Source: JBFWYO01 sp050186335 | Lineage (GTDB): Bacteria; Pseudomonadota; Alphaproteobacteria; Bin65 | Assembly (NCBI GenBank): GCA_050186335.1 | Contig: JBFWYO010000091.1 | Coordinates: 1-17,307 of the forward strand | Direction of reading: 5' to 3' | DNA length: 17,307 nt | Shown: positions 6,554-13,166 of the stretch, one piece after another | Layout: every line of letters starts with the position of its first letter | How positions within the stretch are numbered: the stretch's first letter is position 1 | Translations under genes and position numbers: made by a program | Notes under the pieces: model-generated | The model's database searches: none | Told to the model about the DNA's origin: nothing | What the model saw: only the letters and a program-made list of their open reading frames with translations

Positions 6554-8646
6554 GCCCGATCCGCGCCCAGGCGTTTGCGCGCGGCTTCGGGCGATTCCGC
6601 AGCCTCATATAGTTTCTGCCCGGCAATCCGATCGACCGGATGCACATCCTTGAGCGTCGAACCCGGCGGCGGCTGCAGCGAGGGCGGGAACATGGCCAGC
6701 CGCTGCTTCTCCGCCAGGTGGACGCGGCCGACATCCATGTCCCGTTCGTTGACCCCGGCGCGCGGCGCGATCGCGGTGCCGTCGACGACTTCCAGATCGA
6801 ACCACCAGCGCTTGATCGGGTTGCGCATGCCGTTGCCGTCGGCGTCGTCCTGCAGGGCGATCGCCGCCGCCGCCGCGGGATTGTTGATCGACAGCCACAT
6901 CAGCTGCTCGCTCTGCATCAGATCCTCGCGGTTCCACGGGCACATCTTCATGCACCGGCCGCAGGCCGAGCCCTTGCTGTTGGTGACCCGGTACTTGGTG
7001 CATTTCTCGACGTCGGCCTTCCAGATCTCGTAACCGTTGAACATCACCTTGGGGCCGAACGGGATCGCGTTGCACGGGCATTCGCGCGCGCATTTGCGGC
7101 AGGAATCGCAGAAATTCTGCAGGCCGAAATCGATCGGCAGATCCACCTCCATCGGCAGGTCGGTGGTGAAGACGACGGATTTCGAGCGCGGTCCGATGAA
7201 CGGATTCAGGATCGTATCGCCGATCCGGCTGACCTCGCCGAGTCCGGCCATCAGGATGCAAGGGTTGTGAATGACCTCCGAATGCGCGTTGGAATGCGCG
7301 CGCGCGGAGTAACCCAGGCGGCGGCTCTGCGCCGCCATCAGCCCGGCGATCTCGGCGCCGCGCATATAGGCGCGCATCGATTGCGAGGCGGAAATCCAAT
7401 CGTCGCCCGAGGCGCCCTCCATGGTCTCGAAACCCTGGTCGATCAGCATGACCACCGCATAGTCGTGATACCGCTCGATCGGCACGCCAGTGGCGTCGTC
7501 GTGGGAATAGAACATCCACGGTTCGGTCCGGCAAATGCCGACGAAATCGGCGCCCAGGTAGTAGCCCAACGCCTTCATCGCATCGGCGTTGCGGCGCCGA
7601 TCGCCGAGGTCGTCGCCGATGGCCGATGGCGGAAGCTTCTCACGGGTGCCTTGCAGCGCCACCATGCCCTGAATCAGCGGCTGCATGCCGAGCGCGAACG
7701 GATGCTTCATGGCGAAGCGCATGCGTTCCTGCTTCGGCCGCTCGCCGAGGTCGCCCGATTGCGCGCGCTTGAAGAAATCCCCGCGTTTCGGTACGCGCTT
7801 GATTTCGTCCGGCACCAGCAGCGTTGTCGGCGTGTCCACGCGCTTGATCTTTTCCATGGCGTAACGGCCCATATGGAGCGGGCGGCTCGCTTCCTCGTCG
7901 TACCACCAGCCGGGCAGGGTGCCTTCGGTCCCCATGAAGCTCTCGTTGTCGGTCGCGGCGAGCGGCGCATCGGTCGCCAGCGGCGCATCGGCGGCCAGCG
8001 CATATTCGGTCGTCACCACGCCGATGCGGAAACCGCGCCGCAGGAAGGGCGCGGCCAGCGCGTCGCCGTTGCGGCGCGCCAGCCCGGCTTTGATCGCCAG
8101 GCGCTCGAGATGGACCGCCGTGGCGCCTGCCGCATGGCCCTGCGCGGCAAAGCCCATGGCGCGGATATAGCCGGACAGCACGACCGCCAACTCGGTTGCG
8201 CGGAGATCGGTGCGCGCGACATTGCTGCCGGCGATCCATGCGGCACCCGGTTCGCCCGCGTTCGGCTCGCGGCCGAACTCGATCAGGAACACCAGCGCAT
8301 AGCGATGGTTGGCGACTGGGGTATCGATCCAATCGCGGTCTTCGAGTTCGCATGTGCCGACCAGCGAGGCATCGAGAAAGTAGGCGTGCGACTTGAGATT
8401 GTTCGCGCGCACGGCGACGTCGTTCGGCACCGGGGCGGGCGCCGGGGCAGGCGTGCCGCGCAGCGATTTGCGGAACAACTCGAAATATTCCGGGAAAGCC
8501 GGCGCCAACGAAACGACCGTCGCGGCGCCGGTCTCGCCCGGCTGCCTTGGCGTCGCGCCATCTGCGATCGTTTCGGTGCGCGGCAGCTTTTCCAGCGGCC
8601 ACGGGCCCAGATGAAACGGCCGGTGCTTGTTCGAGTACAGTCGCAT
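6550..8646 (-). CDS. rdhA: Cobalamin-dependent reductive dehalogenase, soluble aerobic (NpRdhA-like) type
   Basis: This 698-aa protein should reductively remove halogen from an organohalide, probably a haloaromatic, using B12 and two 4Fe-4S clusters. Cluster ligands are C513-x2-C516-x2-C519-x3-C523 and C549 ... C562-x2-C565-x3-C569-P-W, the RdhA signature. Before them runs the RdhA core: MAGLGEVSRIGDTILNPF (466-483), GPRSKSVVFTTDLPM (485-499), DLPIDFGLQNFC (502-513). Key NpRdhA residues as I recall them (Y426, K488, R552) coincide with Y427, K489 and R553. No Tat signal, membrane anchor or rdhB gene is present, so it is cytoplasmic, as in the aerobic group; unlike BhbA it has no fused reductase domain. 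The N-terminal half repeats the B12 module in degenerate form. The start ATG at 8646 follows GGGAGAG. An alternative is an uncharacterised RdhA-like enzyme with non-halogen chemistry. Confidence 0.93.
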   Translation of the reverse strand: MRLYSNKHRPFHLGPWPLEKLPRTETIADGATPRQPGETGAATVVSLAPAFPEYFELFRKSLRGTPAPAPAPVPNDVAVRANNLKSHAYFLDASLVGTCELEDRDWIDTPVANHRYALVFLIEFGREPNAGEPGAAWIAGSNVARTDLRATELAVVLSGYIRAMGFAAQGHAAGATAVHLERLAIKAGLARRNGDALAAPFLRRGFRIGVVTTEYALAADAPLATDAPLAATDNESFMGTEGTLPGWWYDEEASRPLHMGRYAMEKIKRVDTPTTLLVPDEIKRVPKRGDFFKRAQSGDLGERPKQERMRFAMKHPFALGMQPLIQGMVALQGTREKLPPSAIGDDLGDRRRNADAMKALGYYLGADFVGICRTEPWMFYSHDDATGVPIERYHDYAVVMLIDQGFETMEGASGDDWISASQSMRAYMRGAEIAGLMAAQSRRLGYSARAHSNAHSEVIHNPCILMAGLGEVSRIGDTILNPFIGPRSKSVVFTTDLPMEVDLPIDFGLQNFCDSCRKCARECPCNAIPFGPKVMFNGYEIWKADVEKCTKYRVTNSKGSACGRCMKMCPWNREDLMQSEQLMWLSINNPAAAAAIALQDDADGNGMRNPIKRWWFDLEVVDGTAIAPRAGVNERDMDVGRVHLAEKQRLAMFPPSLQPPPGSTLKDVHPVDRIAGQKLYEAAESPEAARKRLGADRA
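7961..7996. repeat. Two tandem 18-bp units inside rdhA
   Basis: Units 7961-7978 and 7979-7996 match at 16 of 18 positions. On the coding (minus) strand they encode the Ala/Asp/Pro-rich run ADAPLA-TDAPLA around residues 219-230, in the linker between the two cobalamin-type modules. Slippage there would change linker length in frame. Confidence 0.65.
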
Positions 8647-8723
8647 GATCTCTCCCTCGGGATGCGCTCAAGCATGCGCCGGCTGTATCGGCCGAGTCGC
8701 GGCAAAAGCCACCCACGGCCCAA

Positions 8724-8752
8724 ATAATATCATTTGATATTAATGTCGGCAA
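8724..8752 (-). promoter_or_regulatory. Predicted sigma70 promoter of rdhA
   Basis: On the minus strand TTGCCG (8747-8752, 4/6 match to the -35 box) is followed after exactly 17 bp by TATTAT (8724-8729, 5/6 match to the -10 box). It sits in the only AT-rich patch of the gap upstream of rdhA and would give a leader of roughly 70 nt. The embedded palindrome suggests that it is regulated. Confidence 0.6.
8725..8742. promoter_or_regulatory. 18-bp palindromic operator candidate upstream of rdhA
   Basis: TAATATCA-TT-TGATATTA is a perfect inverted repeat with 8-bp arms and a 2-nt centre. It overlaps the -10 box and fills part of the spacer of the predicted rdhA promoter, the classical place for a repressor to block polymerase. 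AT-rich palindromes of this size are typical of MarR-, TetR- or GntR-family dimers, but none is encoded nearby; the only regulator in the window is the IclR protein. Confidence 0.6.
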
Positions 8753-8799
8753 TGCCTAGGCCGGGGCGCAAAAGCCGCGGAAAGCGTGCGCTTCTCGGG

Positions 8800-9750
8800 C
8801 TAGGCGGATTTCAGCCGCGGCAGGATTTTCAGCGCATTCTCGCGCTCGATGCCGGCCAGGTCCGCGGCGCTGAGGCCTAATTCGGTCAGCCCTTTGACCG
8901 TTGCGACCATCGTGGCCTCCGGCGCAAACGGGTAGTCGCTGCCGAACAGCACTTGCCCCGGGGCGACCAGCTCAAGCAGCGCCGCGAAGGCATACTTATT
9001 GGCCGAGAGCGCGGTGTCGTAATACAGACGCTGCAGCTCCGGAATCACGCCGTTCGGCACATGCTTCTTGAATTCGGGTTTCACCGCGAGGCGCGCGATG
9101 CGTTCGGCCATGAACGGCACCGTGCCGCCGGCGTGCGAAAAGATGAACTTGATGTTTTGGCAGCGCGCGAAAGTGCCGTTGTACAGGAGACTTACGATGG
9201 CGCGCGACGTATCGAACGGAAAATCCAGCGTCGCGGCGGGAATTTCGGTCAGGCATTGGCTGCAGGCAGCCGCGGTCGGGTGGAAGTACACCACGGCGCC
9301 GCGCCGATTGAGTTCGTCGAACACCGGCGCGAAGGCCGGATCGCCGGGGTACTGGTTGCCGTAGCTCGTCAACAGGCCGATGCCGTCGGCGTTGAGGTCG
9401 TCCAGCGCGTAGGAAATTTCCCTGAGGCTGGCTTCGACATCCGGCAACGGCAGGCTAGCGAAAATGCCGAACCGGCCTTTGTGATCGCTTTTGATCCTGG
9501 CCGCGAACTCGTTGCAGTGCCGGCACAGATTGCGCGTCGAGGCGACATCGCCGAACCACAGGCCGGGCGCGGAGATCGAGGTGATCGCGGTGGCGATGCC
9601 GTTGCGGTCCATGGCTTCGATCGATTGCGCAGCGCTCCATTGCGGGGTCTTGCCGGCCAGAATCAGCGGTCCGATGCGCGCATCGCCGACGATGCTGACA
9701 TACTCCGGCGGCAGGATGTGGTGATGCACATCGATTCGATGATTCGTCAT
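8800..9750 (-). CDS. Amidohydrolase-2 family protein (ACMSD / resorcylate-decarboxylase type)
   Basis: A 316-aa TIM-barrel metalloenzyme of the group that decarboxylates aromatic acids or carboxymuconate semialdehydes without O2. The metal ligands are visible: H9-x-H11 in DVHHHILPPEYV, H157 in VVYFHPTA, H206 in FSHAGGTVPF, and D272 in FGSDYPFAPE. The positions and spacing agree with ACMSD (H9, H11, H177, D294 as I recall), with shorter loops. Relatives include 5-carboxyvanillate and gamma-resorcylate decarboxylases and some hydratases, so the exact reaction is open. It lies upstream of rdhA on the same strand, separated by 153 bp containing a separate promoter, so it is not obviously in the rdhA transcript alone. 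Its own upstream region (9751-9931) is divergent with the MMPL exporter. Confidence 0.88.
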   Translation of the reverse strand: MTNHRIDVHHHILPPEYVSIVGDARIGPLILAGKTPQWSAAQSIEAMDRNGIATAITSISAPGLWFGDVASTRNLCRHCNEFAARIKSDHKGRFGIFASLPLPDVEASLREISYALDDLNADGIGLLTSYGNQYPGDPAFAPVFDELNRRGAVVYFHPTAAACSQCLTEIPAATLDFPFDTSRAIVSLLYNGTFARCQNIKFIFSHAGGTVPFMAERIARLAVKPEFKKHVPNGVIPELQRLYYDTALSANKYAFAALLELVAPGQVLFGSDYPFAPEATMVATVKGLTELGLSAADLAGIERENALKILPRLKSA

Positions 9751-9853
9751 CCGTCCTCTCCAAGTAAGCGCTTTAGGCGGGCGCTACGTTGCCGCGTTGG
9801 CGGCGCAGGGGCAAGCCCGCCGAGTCGCACTCGCCGTCGCGCCGGTCACAGGA

Positions 9854-9884
9854 TTGCCGCAAGCCATGCGGATCGTGGCATAAT
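9854..9884 (+). promoter_or_regulatory. Weak promoter candidate for the MMPL exporter
   Basis: CATAAT (9879-9884, 5/6 match) lies about 48 bp before the GTG start, with TTGCCG (9854-9859) upstream. The 19-bp spacing is longer than usual, so the -35 assignment is doubtful. Confidence 0.25.
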
Positions 9885-9931
9885 TCACAGATGCCGTCCT
9901 CGCCGCCGCAACCTTTCATGCGTGAGTTCCC

Positions 9932-12259
9932 GTGATCGCTTCTCGCCTGGCGCGTCTGGCGCTCGCCGTCGTGTTCATCGGCTTGGCCGGCTGGGGTCTG
10001 TTCCGGTCGCTCGACATGCGCACCGACATGAGCTTCTTCCTGCCGCGCGCGGCGACGCCCGACAGCCAGTTCCTGGTCGACCGCCTGCGCGATGGGCCGG
10101 CGGCAAATCTCATCATGATCGGCATCAGCGGCGCCGAACCGGCGGCGCTGGTCAAGGCCAGCGACGCCTATGTCGCGCAACTGACGGCAAGCGGCAGGTT
10201 CACCTTTGCGCTCAACGGCCGCTTCAGCCTGCCGGAAGCCGATCTCGCGGCCGTCCTGCGCCACCGCTACATGCTCAACCCGCCGGTCGATCCATCTGCG
10301 TTCACCGAAGCGGGGTTGCGCGCGGCGCTGCAGCGCCTGCTGGCAACGCTCGGCACGTCGCTCGGTCTGGCGTTGAAGGATATTTTCCCGGCCGATCCCA
10401 CCGGCCGATTGATGATCCTGGCCAATGCATGGTTCGGCGAGAGCGGGCCCGATCGCAGCCAAGGCGTGTGGCTGTCGCGCGACGGCAAGGAGGCGCTGCT
10501 GCTGGTGCGCACCCGCGCGGCGCCGTTCGATCTCAACGGCCAGGCCGCAGCGGTCGACGCGCTCAAGACCGGCTTCGAAAGCGTGCGCGGATCGCCGGGC
10601 ATGCGCCTGCGCATGAGCGGGCCGAGCATTTTTGCGGTCGATATTCGCGCGCGCATCAAGAACGAGATGTTCGTACTCAGCACGCTGTCATCCGTTGCAG
10701 TGGTCGTTCTGCTTCTATTGGTGTTTCGGTCGTTCGGCCATCTGGTGGCGCTCGGCGTGCCGCTGCTGGGCGGGCTGATCGCGGGCGCGGCGGCGGTGCA
10801 GCTGGTTTACGGGCATATTCATGGGTTGACGCTTACCTTCGGTTCGACGCTGGTCGGCCTCGCCATCGATTACCCGATCTACCTGGCTATGCACGCCGCC
10901 GGCCGCGCCGCGCCGCGCGAGGCCGCCCGGCAGATTCAGACGCCGCTGCTGATCAGCGTGCTGACCGCCATGGCGGGCTTCTTTCCGCTCACCGTTTCGA
11001 GCTTTCCGGGCCTGTCGCAGCTTGGCCTGATCTGCATGGTCGGCCTGTTCGTGGCGGCGATTCTCACGCGCATCGTCTTGCCGTCGCTGCTGGCAACCCG
11101 GCCGCCGTCGCGAGGCCAGGCGGCGCTCGCCGGGACCGTCGCCATCCTGCCGGCGCTGCGGCGATTGCAGGTGCCGTCGGTCATCCTGGTTGCGGCAGCT
11201 TTGGTTTATTTTGTCGCCTCGCCGCGGTCGCCCTGGCAGGACGATCTTGCCCGCCTGAGTCCGCTGGCGCCGGAGATGCTGCAGATCGATCGACAGCTGC
11301 GTGCCGAGATGCAGGCCGCCGACGCGCGGTCGCTGATCGTCGTGCGCGGCGCCAGCGCCGATCAGGTGCTCGAACGGCTCGAGACCCTGACGCCCGATCT
11401 GGACCGGGCAACGGCGGCCAAGCAGATCGAAAGCTACGATGCGCCGACGCGCTATCTGCCCAGCGCGCGCAGCCAGCAGGCGCGCAAAGCCGCGCTGCCC
11501 GCGGCCGAATCCCTGAAAGCTTCGCTCAATGCCGCGCTCAGGGACATGCCCTTCAAGCCGGATACGTTCGCGCCGTTCCTGCGCGACGTGGAAGCCGCGC
11601 GCGTAGCGCCCCCGGTGACGCCGGCGGATTTTGCCGGCACGCAGCTGGCCTTGCGCATCGGCGCCTTGCTGTTCGAGGCCGACGGCGGCTGGATCGGCAT
11701 GGTGCTGCTCAACGGCACGCAGGATGCCGCGCCGCTCGCCGCTTCGGTACGGGCGCATGCCGATCCGAACATCGTGTTCCTCGATCTCAAGCGGGAAAGC
11801 GACGCCCTGGTCGCCTCATACCGCAACGAAGCGCTGCAATGGCTGATCGCGGGCGCCGTGCTGGCCATCGTCGTGCTCGCGATCGGCCTGCGCAATTGGC
11901 GCGACGTGCTGCGCGTGGCCGGGCCGATTACGATGGCGGCACTGCTCACCGGCGCGATCCTGCATCTGCTCGGCGAGCCGCTGTCGATCTTCAACCTGAT
12001 GGCGCTGCTGATCGTCGAAGGGGTGGGGATGGATTACCGCGTGTTCTTCGCCCGACCGTTCGCAGATGCAGCCGAACGCGCGCAAACCTTCGCCTCGATC
12101 CTGCTGTGCGCCGCGTCCACTTTCGTGGTCTTCGCGGTCTTGGCGTTCTCGGCGCTGCCGGTGCTGCATTCGATCGGTCTCACGGTTGCCATCGGCACCG
12201 CACTATCGCTGCTGCTCACCTGCGTGTTTGCCAAGCCGTTCGCGCCGCGCGCCGCGTGA
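9932..12259 (+). CDS. MMPL-family (RND-like) predicted exporter
   Basis: A 775-aa inner-membrane protein with the duplicated RND layout, resembling the predicted exporters grouped as COG4258. Membrane helix 1 is near residues 7-26, followed by a soluble domain to about 243. A five-helix block spans about 247-395 with VGLAIDYPIYLAM (D313 within the membrane). A helix near 415-435, a second soluble domain and a final helix block (about 630-770) with VGMDYRVFF (D701) follow. The paired intramembrane acidic residues suggest proton-driven export. The start is GTG 9932: an in-frame stop lies just upstream (9923-9925) and the first membrane helix begins immediately. The cargo is unknown; lipid or hydrophobic aromatic export is possible. 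The last 57 bp overlap the convergent IclR gene. Confidence 0.88.
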   Translation: MIASRLARLALAVVFIGLAGWGLFRSLDMRTDMSFFLPRAATPDSQFLVDRLRDGPAANLIMIGISGAEPAALVKASDAYVAQLTASGRFTFALNGRFSLPEADLAAVLRHRYMLNPPVDPSAFTEAGLRAALQRLLATLGTSLGLALKDIFPADPTGRLMILANAWFGESGPDRSQGVWLSRDGKEALLLVRTRAAPFDLNGQAAAVDALKTGFESVRGSPGMRLRMSGPSIFAVDIRARIKNEMFVLSTLSSVAVVVLLLLVFRSFGHLVALGVPLLGGLIAGAAAVQLVYGHIHGLTLTFGSTLVGLAIDYPIYLAMHAAGRAAPREAARQIQTPLLISVLTAMAGFFPLTVSSFPGLSQLGLICMVGLFVAAILTRIVLPSLLATRPPSRGQAALAGTVAILPALRRLQVPSVILVAAALVYFVASPRSPWQDDLARLSPLAPEMLQIDRQLRAEMQAADARSLIVVRGASADQVLERLETLTPDLDRATAAKQIESYDAPTRYLPSARSQQARKAALPAAESLKASLNAALRDMPFKPDTFAPFLRDVEAARVAPPVTPADFAGTQLALRIGALLFEADGGWIGMVLLNGTQDAAPLAASVRAHADPNIVFLDLKRESDALVASYRNEALQWLIAGAVLAIVVLAIGLRNWRDVLRVAGPITMAALLTGAILHLLGEPLSIFNLMALLIVEGVGMDYRVFFARPFADAAERAQTFASILLCAASTFVVFAVLAFSALPVLHSIGLTVAIGTALSLLLTCVFAKPFAPRAA

Positions 12260-13039
12260 CGGCGTGCCCGTTTCGGACGCCTGCGCATCCAGCGTCTTGG
12301 AGATTTCGCCGGCGAAATGCTTGACCATCGCCAATAGATATCCGCGGCGTTTGGCGGTCAGGCGGCGTTGCGGGGCGCCGAGCATGAGTGCCGCGATCAC
12401 CGAGCCGCGTTGCGTCACCGGCGCTGCGAAGGCGCACAGGCCGGGATCGACCTCGCCGAAACTGACCGCCCAGCCTTGCTTGCGAATCGTCGCCAGTTCC
12501 GCTTCGAACGCGACGCGCCGCGCGGCGAACGCGGGGTTGCCCTGGGCCGCGCGGCGCAGATGCGTTTCGCGCACCGAGGCCGGCAGCGCGGCCAGCAGCA
12601 ATTTGGCCGGCGCGCCCGCCAGCAACGGCAGCGTACGTCCGGAGGCGCCGGTCAGCCGGATCGGATTCGGCGATTCGACCACGTCGAGCGCCAGGCACGC
12701 GTCGCCGAACAGCCGCATCAACAGCGCCGTTTCGCCCGTGGCCTTGACCAGATCGTTGAGCATCGGCCTGGCTATGAACGCCAGGCCGCCGACCGCATCG
12801 GCGGCACGGGCAATCGGCAGCACGCGACCGGTAACGTGATAGGCGCCATGCCCGTCGTCTTCGATCAGCCCCAACTCGCGCAGCAGCGCCGCTTGCCGAT
12901 AGGCCGAACTGAGCGGCAGGGCCAACGCGCGGGCCAGCTCGGCGATCGTCGCCCGCGGCCGCGTTTCATCGAAAAACAGCAGCATTTGCAAGGCTTTGCG
13001 GGCACTTTCGACGCCCGCCGTGCGGTCCGATAAGGCCAT
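12203..13039 (-). CDS. IclR-family transcriptional regulator
   Basis: A 278-aa DNA-binding regulator. The N-terminal winged helix-turn-helix (about residues 11-72) has the IclR pattern: SARKALQMLLFFDE, then TIAELARALALPLSSAYRQAALL, then GLIEDDGHGAYHVTGRVL. The effector-binding domain (about 85-250) includes GETALLMRL, GRTLPLLAGAPAKLLLA, the FGEVDPGLCAFAAPV segment that lines the ligand pocket in the family, and a final helix HFAGEISKTLDAQ. Such proteins commonly sense aromatic acids and control catabolic genes. It is divergent from the luciferase-like monooxygenase gene across a 127-bp gap with strong inverted repeats, which suggests autoregulation and control of that gene. The C-terminal tail (SETGTPSRGARRERLGKHAGEQQR) is basic and low in family resemblance; it is largely antisense to the end of the MMPL gene. 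Confidence 0.92.
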   Translation of the reverse strand: MALSDRTAGVESARKALQMLLFFDETRPRATIAELARALALPLSSAYRQAALLRELGLIEDDGHGAYHVTGRVLPIARAADAVGGLAFIARPMLNDLVKATGETALLMRLFGDACLALDVVESPNPIRLTGASGRTLPLLAGAPAKLLLAALPASVRETHLRRAAQGNPAFAARRVAFEAELATIRKQGWAVSFGEVDPGLCAFAAPVTQRGSVIAALMLGAPQRRLTAKRRGYLLAMVKHFAGEISKTLDAQASETGTPSRGARRERLGKHAGEQQR

Positions 13040-13045
13040 GCTGGA

Positions 13046-13070
13046 ATTCTCACATGCTGAGAATCATTCT
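13046..13070. promoter_or_regulatory. IclR-type operator candidate: overlapping inverted repeats
   Basis: Three ATTCT/AGAAT half-sites alternate here. ATTCTCA (13046-13052) and TGAGAAT (13058-13064) form a 7-bp inverted repeat around 5 nt. AGAAT-C-ATTCT (13060-13070) forms a second palindrome sharing the middle half-site. The second resembles the short palindromes with a one-base centre bound by IclR proteins. The block begins 7 bp from the iclR start codon and overlaps its predicted -10 box, so autorepression is likely. Confidence 0.55.
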
Positions 13071-13094
13071 GTCAGGGATTGTTCCGCCGGGCAA
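13066..13094 (-). promoter_or_regulatory. Possible iclR promoter
   Basis: On the minus strand TTGCCC (13089-13094) and CAGAAT (13066-13071) are 17 bp apart, each 4/6 to consensus. The -10 box lies inside the inverted repeats. The leader to the ATG at 13039 would be about 20 nt. Confidence 0.35.
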
Positions 13095-13155
13095 ACCCGT
13101 TAGCTTGGCGCCATCGCAACGAACGGCGGGCGGCCAGTGTCCGCGCGCGCCCCTT

Positions 13156-13162
13156 GGGAGGG
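13156..13162 (+). promoter_or_regulatory. Ribosome binding site that sets the monooxygenase start
   Basis: GGGAGGG ends 4 nt before ATG 13167. This favours that start over the GTG at 13137, whose extra residues (MSARAPWEGF) simply translate the binding site region. Confidence 0.65.
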
Positions 13163-13166
13163 ATTC

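Noticed and set aside
6640..8727. A 695-codon open frame opposite rdhA
   Set aside because: It mirrors rdhA on the other strand, is rich in His/Arg/Ala, and has no domain pattern, while the minus-strand frame has complete catalytic motifs.
8753..8799. Possible terminator after the amidohydrolase gene
   Set aside because: Only a 4-5 bp stem (AAGCG/CGCTT) with a 2-nt loop; too weak to call.
9918..9935. A five-codon frame (ATGCGTGAGTTCCCGTGA) overlapping the GTG start of the MMPL gene
   Set aside because: It could be a coupling leader peptide, but there is no attenuator structure or codon bias, and such short frames are frequent by chance.
8953..12324. A very long plus-strand open frame (over 1,100 codons)
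   Set aside because: It runs antisense through the amidohydrolase gene and out of frame through the MMPL gene. Its translation is Arg/Ala-rich with no family motif, a common artefact of GC-rich DNA.
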